Source: Gammaproteobacteria bacterium
Lineage (GTDB): Bacteria > Gemmatimonadota > Gemmatimonadetes > Longimicrobiales > Gaopeijiaceae
Reading direction: 5' to 3'
Assembly: GCA_028819075.1 (NCBI GenBank)
Contig: JAPPMM010000028.1
Location: 1-64,000, forward strand
DNA: 64,000 nt
Below are positions 19,301 to 26,531 of this stretch, piece after piece. Within the stretch, counting starts at the first letter, position 1; every line of letters begins with the position of its first letter. The position numbers and the translations under genes are program-made. The notes beneath the pieces are model-generated. The model did no database searches, was not told the DNA's origin, and saw only the letters and a program-made list of their open reading frames with translations.

Positions 19301-22300
19301 GACCAGCCGGCGCCGGCCTCGACTGGATCCCCCTCGCCGTGGCAGACGAGCGCAAGACCGCCGGCGACCATGAGCCGATGAACGAGCGTCCACTGCGCGG
19401 TCCCAAAACCGCAGGCTTCCGCGTGCAGGAGCACGAGCTCGGCGGCGGCGGGCCGCAACAGCCCCGAATCCATCTCGAGTTCCCGGGCCTCGGCGGAGCA
19501 CGGATCGAGCGAGTCGAACCGAATTGCGGCGTCGTGGTGGTTGAAGGCGTCGTAGAGCGCGCGGGTGTACTCCTCGTCCGCGCCGAGGAGCCAATACTCG
19601 GTCTGGGCGTCCGGACAAGACAGGCGTTCCAGACACCGGTTCAGAATCGCCTCGGCGGGCTCGCAGCGGCCCGCGATCTCGATCACATGGCAGGCGTACC
19701 GGTGGCCGAGGGTGCCTTCTTCGAGGGCCGCGATCAAGTCGGAGGGATCGACCTCTTCGCCTCGGAGCGCGTCGCCGATGGGAGGCCGTGCCGGCAGGAA
19801 CTTGGGCTGCCACCGGATGAGGTGCTTGCTGTCCGGGACATCGCTCCACCGGGGGTTGCTGTTGAATGAATGATATTCTCCGATGTGGGCGATCAATTGC
19901 CCGGTGGCGTGATCGTAGAAGCTGAGGCGGCCGATATAGAGTTCGCCGAGCGGCTTGTTGTACTGGCCGCGCTCATCCACGTCGAACCAATCGCCGGTGT
20001 CGACCAGGAAGCAACTGATGCGCGGCCCCGTGGGCGGACGCAGGAAGGTGATGTCGCATGCCCGTTGCGGCATGGAAAAGAAATCCGGCAGGCGCATGAG
20101 GTAACGCAGGAAGATCTGCAGCCCGCCGTCCGTCAGCGGGGGGTACAGGACATAGCCTTCTTCCCGGCCGGACGCCCACAACTCCCCGTCGACCTCGATC
20201 TCCAGCAGCAGATCCGTCGAACCAGAGTCCATTTCTATCTGCCGGATGCTGCGGAAATGCGGTCCGAACTCGAAGGCGTCCCCCACGACTGCTTCGATCT
20301 GGTCATAGAAGTCTTCCCCCGTCGCGAGGGGCGAAGGATCGAAGTCGGACGCCAGGACCTCCTGCAGCGTCGGAAGGGTGTCGACGGCGTGGTCTTCATC
20401 TACCCGGCGAACCCTGCCACGGCAGTGGAGCGTGCCTTCGTCGTCGTTCTCGAAGGAGCGGGTGGAGATGGTGAAGGTGAACTGGTCCGGAGCGTCGGGC
20501 ACCGGAAAGAGGGCCGTCTGCAGTCTCACCGGCGTCCGGCCGACGGGTGTGTGCTGCAGGAACTCCATCTCTTCGATGTGCACCGGACTGCCAGCGAAGG
20601 CCTGCAGAATCAACTCGATGTAGCCGGCGGCCGGGATGATCGGCGCCCGATGCACCCGATGGTCGGTCAGCCACGGAAAATCCCGCTCGGAGAGACGCGC
20701 CTCGAAGAGCATGTGGTCGCACGCGACTCTGTGGCCGACGAGCGGGCCGTGGGAGTACTCGCCGCGGTGGACAAACATCTCGTCGTCGACCAGGTCGTCG
20801 TGAGTGGTCGTCTGTTCCTGAGGATGCCCGGGGAGAAGATGGGGGACGGGTCTGGGACGCGGATACTGGGACGCGAAATCGAGCGGGACGCCGGCCTTGT
20901 AGAGCGCGCCGAGCGCTTCCTGGAAGCCCATGCAGACATCCTCGTCCTTCATCAGCGTCGGGATAGAGTCCGGGGCCGAGGCGCTCCCTTCCAGGCACTG
21001 CCGTATGAGCGGTTGCAGGGCGCCGTGAGGTGCGATCTCCAGAACCACGTCGGGACGGTAGTCCCGGCGAACCGTCTCCATGGCGGCAGCGAAGCGGACC
21101 GGCTCCCGGATGTTGGACCACCAGTACGCGGCGTCCAGGCACTGCGTTGCCCTGCCGGTGACCGAGGACACAAGTGGCACATCGGAGTCGAACGCGCACT
21201 CATCCAGGAAGGAGAGCGACGTCATGACATCGTCGTGGAGAGGGTCCATCGCCGGCGAATGAAAGGCGATGTTGCCGGGAATCAGCCGATTCTGAAGGCC
21301 GCGGCGGTCGAGTTCGGCCATGACGGGCTCGAGCGCAGGCCCCTTTCCGCAGATGACGGTGTTGGCGGGCGAGTTCTCGCAGGCGATTTCAACCCGGCCG
21401 GGTCGATGGTTGCCGGAACGGAACGAGACGCCGAGTTCGTCCAGAAGATCCTCCACGCCCCGCCGGTCGAGTCCGATCGCCAGCATCCGACCCGAGCCGG
21501 CCACGCGCTGCTGCAGAGTGGCGCGGTGGTAGACCAGATGGGTGGCCTCGGCAAGGGAAAGCGCGCCGCTGGCGTAGGCGGCGGCCACCTCTCCCGAACT
21601 GTGCCCGACGACGCAGTCCGGGTGTACGCCCCAGGTCGACAACAGCTCCACCAGGGCGCATTGCAGCATGAAAATCGCGGGCTGGGCCAACCGGACTTCG
21701 TTCAATTCCTCCTGGCTTGCGAAGAAACAGGCGTCGCGCAGGGAGGAGGCGGAGTGCTTCCGCCACTCCTCCTCGATGGCGTCGACCACCCGGCGGAAGA
21801 CAGGGTCGGCGTCGTAGAGCGCTCGCCCGCATCCCGCCCATTGGGTACCCTGCCCCGAGAAGACCATGGCGACCCGGCGGTCCCCTTCTTCCACGGTGGT
21901 GGCCGGGGATGGGTCCTCCGCAAAGACCTCCAACGCCTCGGCAAGCTGGTCGCGGTCGCGAACGGCGAACGCGGTACGTGCCGCCAGGTGGCTCCGGCGT
22001 CGTCCGAGATTGCCCGCCAGGGTGTAGAGATCGGTTTTCGACTCGTCGAGGAGCCCGAGCATGCTGCGCGCGCTGTGCACCAGGGCGTTTGCCGTACGCG
22101 CCGACAGGGGGATCATGTAGCCCGCGCCGGGAGCCAGAGGCACCGACCACACAGCGCGCTGCGCCCGGCGGTATTCCCTGACCACACAATGTCCGTTGGC
22201 GCCGCCGAACCCGAAGGAATTGATCCCGACTACGACCGGACGGTCCGGGAATGGTTCGCATGCCGTCTGCACCTGCATCGGGCAGCTGTCGAAGTCGATC

Positions 22301-23493
22301 TCCAGATTCGGTGCCAGGAAGTTCCGCGAAATGGGCGCAAAGGTACGCCGCTCCATCATCAGGACGACCTTCAGCAGCGCGCAGCTGAATGCCGCGGCTT
22401 CAAGATGCCCCACGTTGCTCTTCACGCTGGCGACACGCAGCGGAACCTCGCGCTCAACCCCACCGAAGGCTTCGGCGATGGCGTTCCCCTCGATGCGGTC
22501 GCCCACCACCGTGCCGGTGGCGTGCGCTTCGATATAGTCGAAGTCCTCAGGGCCCAGCCCCGCGCGCTCACAGGCCGTACGCATCAATTCGACCTGCGAA
22601 TGACGGGTCGGCGCGGTGATGTAGCGCCCCTGGGCCAAGCCGACCGCGTCGTCCGCGGTCCCTGCGGTGTTGACCGCCGTGGCCGCGACTACCGCAAAGA
22701 TGTGGTCGCCGTCCCGTTCCGCCGCTTCCAACGGCTTGACCGCGAAGATGAACGCTCCTTCGGCACGCATGTAGCCGTTGGCGTCGGCATCGAAGGAGTG
22801 ACACCTGCCGTCGGGACTGATGACGCCGAGAGCGTTGAAGGAAGCGCTGCAGCGGGCCGACCCGAGATACGTCGCAGCACCCACCAGAGCCCGGTCGCAG
22901 TCGCCCTGCCGAATCGCGTTCATCGCCGTGTGCAACGCCGTCAGGGACGCCGAGCAAGCCGTGGAGCACGCCACGGAAGGTCCCATGAGGTTGAGGTGGT
23001 AGGAGATGCGGTTCGCGAGCATCGAGGCGTCGATGCTCAGAATGGAGAACTCGTTGGTGCCGTACAGCGCCCGCCAGTTGGCCGTCGATGCGACCTGCGC
23101 CCCGATGAAGACTCCCGTGGAGCTGTTGCGGAGTCCCTTGAGGTCCCACCCGGCGTGCTCGCAACTCTCCCAGGCGCAGCCAAGCAACATCCGGATCTGA
23201 GGATCCATGTACGCCATTTCATTGCGCGACACCCCGAAGAGGCTGCGATCCATCCGCTGCTCCCCCTCGTCGCGTATCAGACCCTCGTACGCGCTCCCGA
23301 ATCGTCCCGGACCCGAGAGTCCGCCGATCGGCTGGTAGCCCCGGCCGTAGCGGTCGGTTACCGGCTCCCGAACGATCTCGCGCTGGCTGAGAAGGCGCCA
23401 GAAATCGTCATCGCTGCGGATGCCCCCAGGCATCCGGTAGGCGTATCCGACGATGGCGACGGGTTCTCTCGACCTGTCACTGCCTGAGTTCAT
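16327..23493 (-). CDS. Highly reducing type I polyketide synthase, KS-AT-DH-psiMT-ER-KR-ACP
   Basis: 2388 aa; ATG at 23493 after GGGAG. Approximate residues: KS 10-430 (ACSTACSAS Cys near 180, HATGT, KSNVGH); AT 538-850 (GQGTQW, GHSSGE near 633, AFHS, which suggests malonyl-CoA); DH 930-1165 (WLTDHRVHRAPIIP, FGPHF, LTDGGLQ); a degenerate methyltransferase-like stretch 1240-1400 (VIEIAGRCEPAE, glycine motif lost); ER 1645-1960 (GGVGQAAIALA); KR 1978-2170 (TGGLGGFG, SS and INYSGASS); ACP 2240-2312 (FGLTSI Ser). In the DH motif HxxxGxxxxP the Gly is Arg. The order is that of one-module iterative synthases making reduced or branched acyl chains. A thioester reductase and sulfotransferase follow in frame. 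Confidence 0.93.
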   Translation of the reverse strand: MNSGSDRSREPVAIVGYAYRMPGGIRSDDDFWRLLSQREIVREPVTDRYGRGYQPIGGLSGPGRFGSAYEGLIRDEGEQRMDRSLFGVSRNEMAYMDPQIRMLLGCAWESCEHAGWDLKGLRNSSTGVFIGAQVASTANWRALYGTNEFSILSIDASMLANRISYHLNLMGPSVACSTACSASLTALHTAMNAIRQGDCDRALVGAATYLGSARCSASFNALGVISPDGRCHSFDADANGYMRAEGAFIFAVKPLEAAERDGDHIFAVVAATAVNTAGTADDAVGLAQGRYITAPTRHSQVELMRTACERAGLGPEDFDYIEAHATGTVVGDRIEGNAIAEAFGGVEREVPLRVASVKSNVGHLEAAAFSCALLKVVLMMERRTFAPISRNFLAPNLEIDFDSCPMQVQTACEPFPDRPVVVGINSFGFGGANGHCVVREYRRAQRAVWSVPLAPGAGYMIPLSARTANALVHSARSMLGLLDESKTDLYTLAGNLGRRRSHLAARTAFAVRDRDQLAEALEVFAEDPSPATTVEEGDRRVAMVFSGQGTQWAGCGRALYDADPVFRRVVDAIEEEWRKHSASSLRDACFFASQEELNEVRLAQPAIFMLQCALVELLSTWGVHPDCVVGHSSGEVAAAYASGALSLAEATHLVYHRATLQQRVAGSGRMLAIGLDRRGVEDLLDELGVSFRSGNHRPGRVEIACENSPANTVICGKGPALEPVMAELDRRGLQNRLIPGNIAFHSPAMDPLHDDVMTSLSFLDECAFDSDVPLVSSVTGRATQCLDAAYWWSNIREPVRFAAAMETVRRDYRPDVVLEIAPHGALQPLIRQCLEGSASAPDSIPTLMKDEDVCMGFQEALGALYKAGVPLDFASQYPRPRPVPHLLPGHPQEQTTTHDDLVDDEMFVHRGEYSHGPLVGHRVACDHMLFEARLSERDFPWLTDHRVHRAPIIPAAGYIELILQAFAGSPVHIEEMEFLQHTPVGRTPVRLQTALFPVPDAPDQFTFTISTRSFENDDEGTLHCRGRVRRVDEDHAVDTLPTLQEVLASDFDPSPLATGEDFYDQIEAVVGDAFEFGPHFRSIRQIEMDSGSTDLLLEIEVDGELWASGREEGYVLYPPLTDGGLQIFLRYLMRLPDFFSMPQRACDITFLRPPTGPRISCFLVDTGDWFDVDERGQYNKPLGELYIGRLSFYDHATGQLIAHIGEYHSFNSNPRWSDVPDSKHLIRWQPKFLPARPPIGDALRGEEVDPSDLIAALEEGTLGHRYACHVIEIAGRCEPAEAILNRCLERLSCPDAQTEYWLLGADEEYTRALYDAFNHHDAAIRFDSLDPCSAEARELEMDSGLLRPAAAELVLLHAEACGFGTAQWTLVHRLMVAGGLALVCHGEGDPVEAGAGWSTIHAGSRTTLLQAPHDLVDLAKGTGAAGGSETADGREAGRVAAPPGSRWVIGEPGSLAANWLDLLDLPAVYRVPWSTIEATDSSWLDESPGAADLEAIDFFVGPDPIDPTGERAIWEFVAFLQALAPYRLESATRDCRLTVVTRGAVCGVDDPRGSALWGAVRSIALELLAEDTRIDFRLVDIGSEDDLEVLARLTRCDLRERELAIREGRPWVPRIVSVRQRAPLVPDGDEPPYRLRLDNPGQVSGLQMTTYALPPLGPSDVEVEVGAAALNFRDVMVTLGLLPAMAYERSALGREVGIEASGVVRRAGSGVKRLKVGDEVAVTVGGCVANRVVVNEHLAFLKPPALGMEEAASALSVYVTAYYSLIHLARLRKGQRVLIHSAMGGVGQAAIALARHVGAEIYATAGNESKRGRLIEMGVCGAFDSHSHQWYDDLMEATGGEGVDVVLNSLAGHNIALCLESLRPSGWHCEIGKVDIYTDNSLSMRVFRKNLRFAAIDVDRLMLDDPVLSHVLSQACVDLMGEGAVAPPALTSFPYRDYAKALRLMTTGQHEGKLVLQAPTDPADRGFGITDTRPFLDPDATYLVTGGLGGFGLRFVPYLIAAGARHLTLMDRDPARRRDVEWIRQITTLSKMAHDYEIDIVPGDVRNAADVHRCITGLERPLKGVFHLAGTLEDRSFLDTSPDSLARVFAPKAMGALNLHHATIDRDLDYFVLFSSIASTFGNLGQINYSGASSFLDGLAAWRRRRGLPALSYNLGPVTEVGMAARSLHVMRMMRAAGMTTVSANFAIANLDYALRTMSGQHHLVTALFSNPPWSVDSPDYMRNGRLVNNQAAFEVDAGGDLTVEGVVAQISAKVAELCGHEEGEVTEPLSSFGLTSISVAELGAFIQTQYNHQVSALELMTTATALSLARNIVEGAGANGASEPAAEPDASVAESGRSSHRARKRISPFANRLEDYFRNDDSSSASDPDGESQTPARATRAATGSNR

Positions 23494-23609
23494 TGTAGCT
23501 CCCGCATCCCCCGATGCCTCGCACGTCTCGCTGACCCCGCACGTCGCTCGATCTCTGCGGGCTCGCCCGTCGTTTGACGTCCACGACCTCGAATACAAGA
23601 ATCGCGTGG

Positions 23610-23639
23610 AATGTCGCAAAACTACAAGATAATGTCGCA
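23610..23639. promoter_or_regulatory. Direct repeat AATGTCGCA in the PKS/reductase divergent promoter
   Basis: AATGTCGCA occurs at 23610-23618 and again at 23631-23639. The start-to-start distance is 21 bp, two helical turns. It lies in the 232-bp region between the PKS (leftward) and the DFR-like reductase (rightward), a usual place for a shared operator. The binding protein is unknown and no regulator is adjacent. Confidence 0.35.
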
Positions 23640-23725
23640 GCCCCGGTCGACAACCGACAGGTGCCCGGGCTCGTAGAAGGCAACCGATCCTGCTCCGTCA
23701 AGCCTCGGTTCGGTATGTTCCGAGC

Positions 23726-24787
23726 ATGTCGACCCAGGCAACCACCCGGCGTCGCGGCCCGGTTCTCGTCACGGGCGGAAACGGCTACGTCGCGTCCTGG
23801 CTGGTCAGGAGGCTGCTCGAACGCGGTTTCGACGTCCACGCGACGGTGCGCGACACGGCGGATCCCGCCAGGACCGGCCACCTGAGAGCGGTTGCGCGGC
23901 GGCGTCCCGGAAAGCTGAGCCTGTTTGACGCCGATCTCCTGGACGCCGGCGGGTTCGACCGTGCGATGGCGGGCTGCCGCATCGTCTTCCACACGGCCTC
24001 GCCGCTTATCGTGCGCGACGTGGTGGATCCCGAAGGCGACCTTGTGCAGCCGGCTGTCCGCGGCACCCGCCACGTCCTGGAAGCCGCGAACCGGACTCCC
24101 TCCGTCCGGCGCGTGGTGCTCACCTCAAGTATCGTGGCCGTCTACGGCGACGCGGCGGATCTCGCGGAAACCCGGGCCGACCGATTCGACGAGAGCCATT
24201 GGAACACAACCAGCAATGTGCAACACCAGCCCTATTCCTACTCCAAGACGCTGGCGGAGCGGCTGGCATGGGAGATGGCGGACGGACAGGACCGGTGGGA
24301 TCTGGTAGCCGTAAACCCCGGCCTGGTGCTCGGACCGGGCCTTGACCGCAACACGAGCGCCGAGGGCGTCCTGATCATGCGCGACCTCGGAAACGGCTAC
24401 TATCGCTTCGGCGCCCCCGAGCTCGAATACGCCATCGTGGATGTGCGCGACGTCGCGGAGGGTCACCTGCGCGCCGGATTGATCCCGGAGGCCCGAGGCC
24501 GCCACATTATGGTCAGTGAGACGCTGAGCCTGATCGAAATCGCTTCGATTCTGCGCAGTCACTTCGGCGACGGCTATCCATTCCCCCGTCAAACCGTGTC
24601 CAAAGTGGTTGCGCTGATGCTCGCGCCCCGGCGGCGAATCCCGCAGGCCGTGGCGAGGCGCAACGTCGGCCATCCGCTGAGGTTCGACAATCGATACGCG
24701 AGAGACGCTCTCGGAATGACCTTCCGCCCGGCGGCGGAATCAATCGTCGACCACTTCCGGCAATTGCTCGACGACGGCCTGGTCTAA
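23726..24787 (+). CDS. Extended SDR, dihydroflavonol-4-reductase/aldehyde-reductase-like
   Basis: 353-aa NAD(P)-dependent reductase. The cofactor loop is VTGGNGYVAS, followed by HTASP, a Ser in LTSSIVAVYG and YSYSK (Tyr-x3-Lys), then NPGLVLGPG. This is the DFR/cinnamoyl-CoA-reductase branch, which reduces ketones or aldehydes on bulky substrates. It is divergent from the PKS across a short shared promoter, so it may reduce the aldehyde released by the thioester reductase; that link is inference. Its stop overlaps the stop of the convergent next gene (24784-24787). Confidence 0.85.
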   Translation: MSTQATTRRRGPVLVTGGNGYVASWLVRRLLERGFDVHATVRDTADPARTGHLRAVARRRPGKLSLFDADLLDAGGFDRAMAGCRIVFHTASPLIVRDVVDPEGDLVQPAVRGTRHVLEAANRTPSVRRVVLTSSIVAVYGDAADLAETRADRFDESHWNTTSNVQHQPYSYSKTLAERLAWEMADGQDRWDLVAVNPGLVLGPGLDRNTSAEGVLIMRDLGNGYYRFGAPELEYAIVDVRDVAEGHLRAGLIPEARGRHIMVSETLSLIEIASILRSHFGDGYPFPRQTVSKVVALMLAPRRRIPQAVARRNVGHPLRFDNRYARDALGMTFRPAAESIVDHFRQLLDDGLV

Positions 24788-25056
24788 CCGCCCTCCACGA
24801 CCCGCTTTGCGGTTTCGTCGGCCAACTCGAACATGCCGGCCAGAATCTGCTTGCGCTTGAGCTTCAGTTCTTCGACTCGTGCCCAGAGAGCCGCGCGGAT
24901 CGCCTCGGTCGCGGCCTTGCGCACCTCCGGGGCCAGATTGGTGTCGTTCCGGAACTCATATTTCTCGACCGCGAAATCCGCGATGTCGAGAATGTTCTCG
25001 CCCACGATGTTGAAGTCGACGGAGCGCTTGATGGTGATCGCCCTCTGTTCGCTCAT
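24784..25056 (-). CDS. 90-aa protein next to STAS factor, unknown function
   Basis: Starts at 25056 behind AGGGAG. It begins SEQRAITIKRSVDF and then is charged and mostly helical (EVRKAATEAIRAALWARVEELKLKRKQ), with no membrane segment or known motif. It lies 56 nt downstream of the STAS gene and is probably co-transcribed. A partner or regulator in the same signalling switch is a reasonable guess, but I do not recognise the family. Confidence 0.6.
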   Translation of the reverse strand: MSEQRAITIKRSVDFNIVGENILDIADFAVEKYEFRNDTNLAPEVRKAATEAIRAALWARVEELKLKRKQILAGMFELADETAKRVVEGG

Positions 25057-25112
25057 TGCTTGGTTCTCCCTGGAACGTGAAAAACATTCATCGGGTCGGT
25101 TCAGACGCGCGG

Positions 25113-25454
25113 TCAGGAGCCGCCGACCGCGTCGATGGCGGCGGCCTGTGACTCGTGCACGGGGATCAACTGGTCGAATCCGCTGATGGCCACGACCTCG
25201 CGATTCAATTGGGTGAGGGAGCAAAGGGCGAACTTCCCGCGCCCGACCTTCCTGGCCAGGATCAGGCATGCCCTGAGGCCGGCGCTGCTCATGAACGCGA
25301 CCTTCTCCATGTCCACAATCAGGAAATCGTCGTCCGTGCTCAGGCCTTCCTCGACAAGACTTCGGAACTCGTCCGCGCTCGCGTTGTCGATTCGGCCCAG
25401 CACCGAAGCGATCGCAACGCCTCCCTCGCGTCGCCACTTCACGTCGATTCTCAT
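25113..25454 (-). CDS. STAS-domain anti-anti-sigma factor
   Basis: 113-aa single STAS domain of the SpoIIAA/RsbV type. It has GRIDNASADEFRSLVEE, FLIVDMEKVAFMSSAGLR (the SSAGLR Ser is the site phosphorylated by partner kinases) and a C-terminal helix. A strong GGGAG ribosome site precedes the ATG at 25454. Such proteins relieve an anti-sigma factor by partner switching. No anti-sigma kinase or PP2C phosphatase is adjacent, so the partners must be elsewhere. Confidence 0.85.
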   Translation of the reverse strand: MRIDVKWRREGGVAIASVLGRIDNASADEFRSLVEEGLSTDDDFLIVDMEKVAFMSSAGLRACLILARKVGRGKFALCSLTQLNREVVAISGFDQLIPVHESQAAAIDAVGGS

Positions 25455-25698
25455 CCTCTCTCTCCCTGCAGGGGAAACCCGGTTACTTGCGTGATGATGT
25501 CTGAAACTGTCGCACCCGGCTCAGGAAGTGTCGTACACGTCCTGATAATCCGATCCGGAACGCAACATAGCAAACCGTGAGCAACGCGCCAGCCCCGGCC
25601 GCATGGACCAGGAAGGACACGATGCGATGCCGATCGTCCCTCACCGGTTTGCAGCATGCCGCGTTCCGGCAGAGACGCCGATGCCGACCCGCGTCGCG

Positions 25699-26412
25699 TC
25701 AGGCTCCCCGCGTCGGCACCTCGCGGAACGGCAGCGACGGCGAACCGAAGGTGATCTCCTGAACGGCCTTCACGCTGCGGCCCCCGTAGCGGAACGGGAT
25801 CACCAGACGGAACGGAGCGCCGTTCACGGGGGGCAGCGGCTCATCGTTGAGCATCCATACGAGCATCGTCTGGCGATGACGCATGGTGGGGACTTCCTCG
25901 TCCGTATAGTAGCCGTCGTGCGAGATGATGCGGCAGTAGTGCGCCGTGGGCGCCAGGCCGATCATGTCCAGGACGTCGTTGAAACGGACGCCGGTCCACT
26001 TGGCGATGCCGGTGGGCCGGGGCGCGCCGCACTGGAGCAGCGTCACCATGGAGTGCCGGGGCAGGTCCGCCAGGTCGTCGTAGCGCAGGGTGCCGTGCAG
26101 CCGGGACAGCCGGCTCGCGGCGATGCGGATGCTGGCGGTGCGGTAGTCGAGGTCGGTGTCGGGCGCCTCGCCCCCGGTATAACGGTAGATGACGCCGTCG
26201 ATGGGGCCGGCGGATCCAGGGGGATGCTCGGGGGCGGAGCCGTCGGCATTCAGCGGCAGATCGGCGCGTGTGCGGATCTCGCCCTCCACCAGCCGATCCG
26301 GGAACTCCTGAGCTTCCTGCGCAAGGACCCGGTCGGGCTTCACCACCCCCATGGAAAGGCCGGCGACGGCCGTCCCCGATACCTTGATCGCGTCGCGTCG
26401 TGTGAGCTTCAT
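25699..26412 (-). CDS. Tat-exported molybdopterin-dependent oxidoreductase (sulfite-oxidase fold)
   Basis: 237 aa with a twin-arginine signal (LTRRDAIKVSGTAVAG). The start at 26412 is set by GGGAGG 6 nt upstream. The body matches the sulfite oxidase-type Moco-binding domain: the likely Mo-ligand Cys is in LLQCGAPRPTG, followed by AKWTGVRFNDVLDM and a C-terminal PFRYGGRSVKAV. Probably a periplasmic reductase or oxidase; MsrP-like methionine-sulfoxide reduction is one possibility. It follows the porin gene on the same strand. Confidence 0.8.
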   Translation of the reverse strand: MKLTRRDAIKVSGTAVAGLSMGVVKPDRVLAQEAQEFPDRLVEGEIRTRADLPLNADGSAPEHPPGSAGPIDGVIYRYTGGEAPDTDLDYRTASIRIAASRLSRLHGTLRYDDLADLPRHSMVTLLQCGAPRPTGIAKWTGVRFNDVLDMIGLAPTAHYCRIISHDGYYTDEEVPTMRHRQTMLVWMLNDEPLPPVNGAPFRLVIPFRYGGRSVKAVQEITFGSPSLPFREVPTRGA

Positions 26413-26531
26413 GGAGTGCCTCCCGGGCATAGCGTTGGTTAGCCTGTCGGACAGGGTCAACGTAGGTGGCGCGAGACGGGTCCACAAGCGAGTTCCCGGG
26501 CTCGCGCGACGCCCGAACGACGGGCGCGACG

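Noticed and set aside
19870..23487. 1205-codon open frame on the + strand
   Set aside because: It lies antisense to the PKS, has no family motif and is rich in Arg/His/Gly, as GC-rich shadow frames are.
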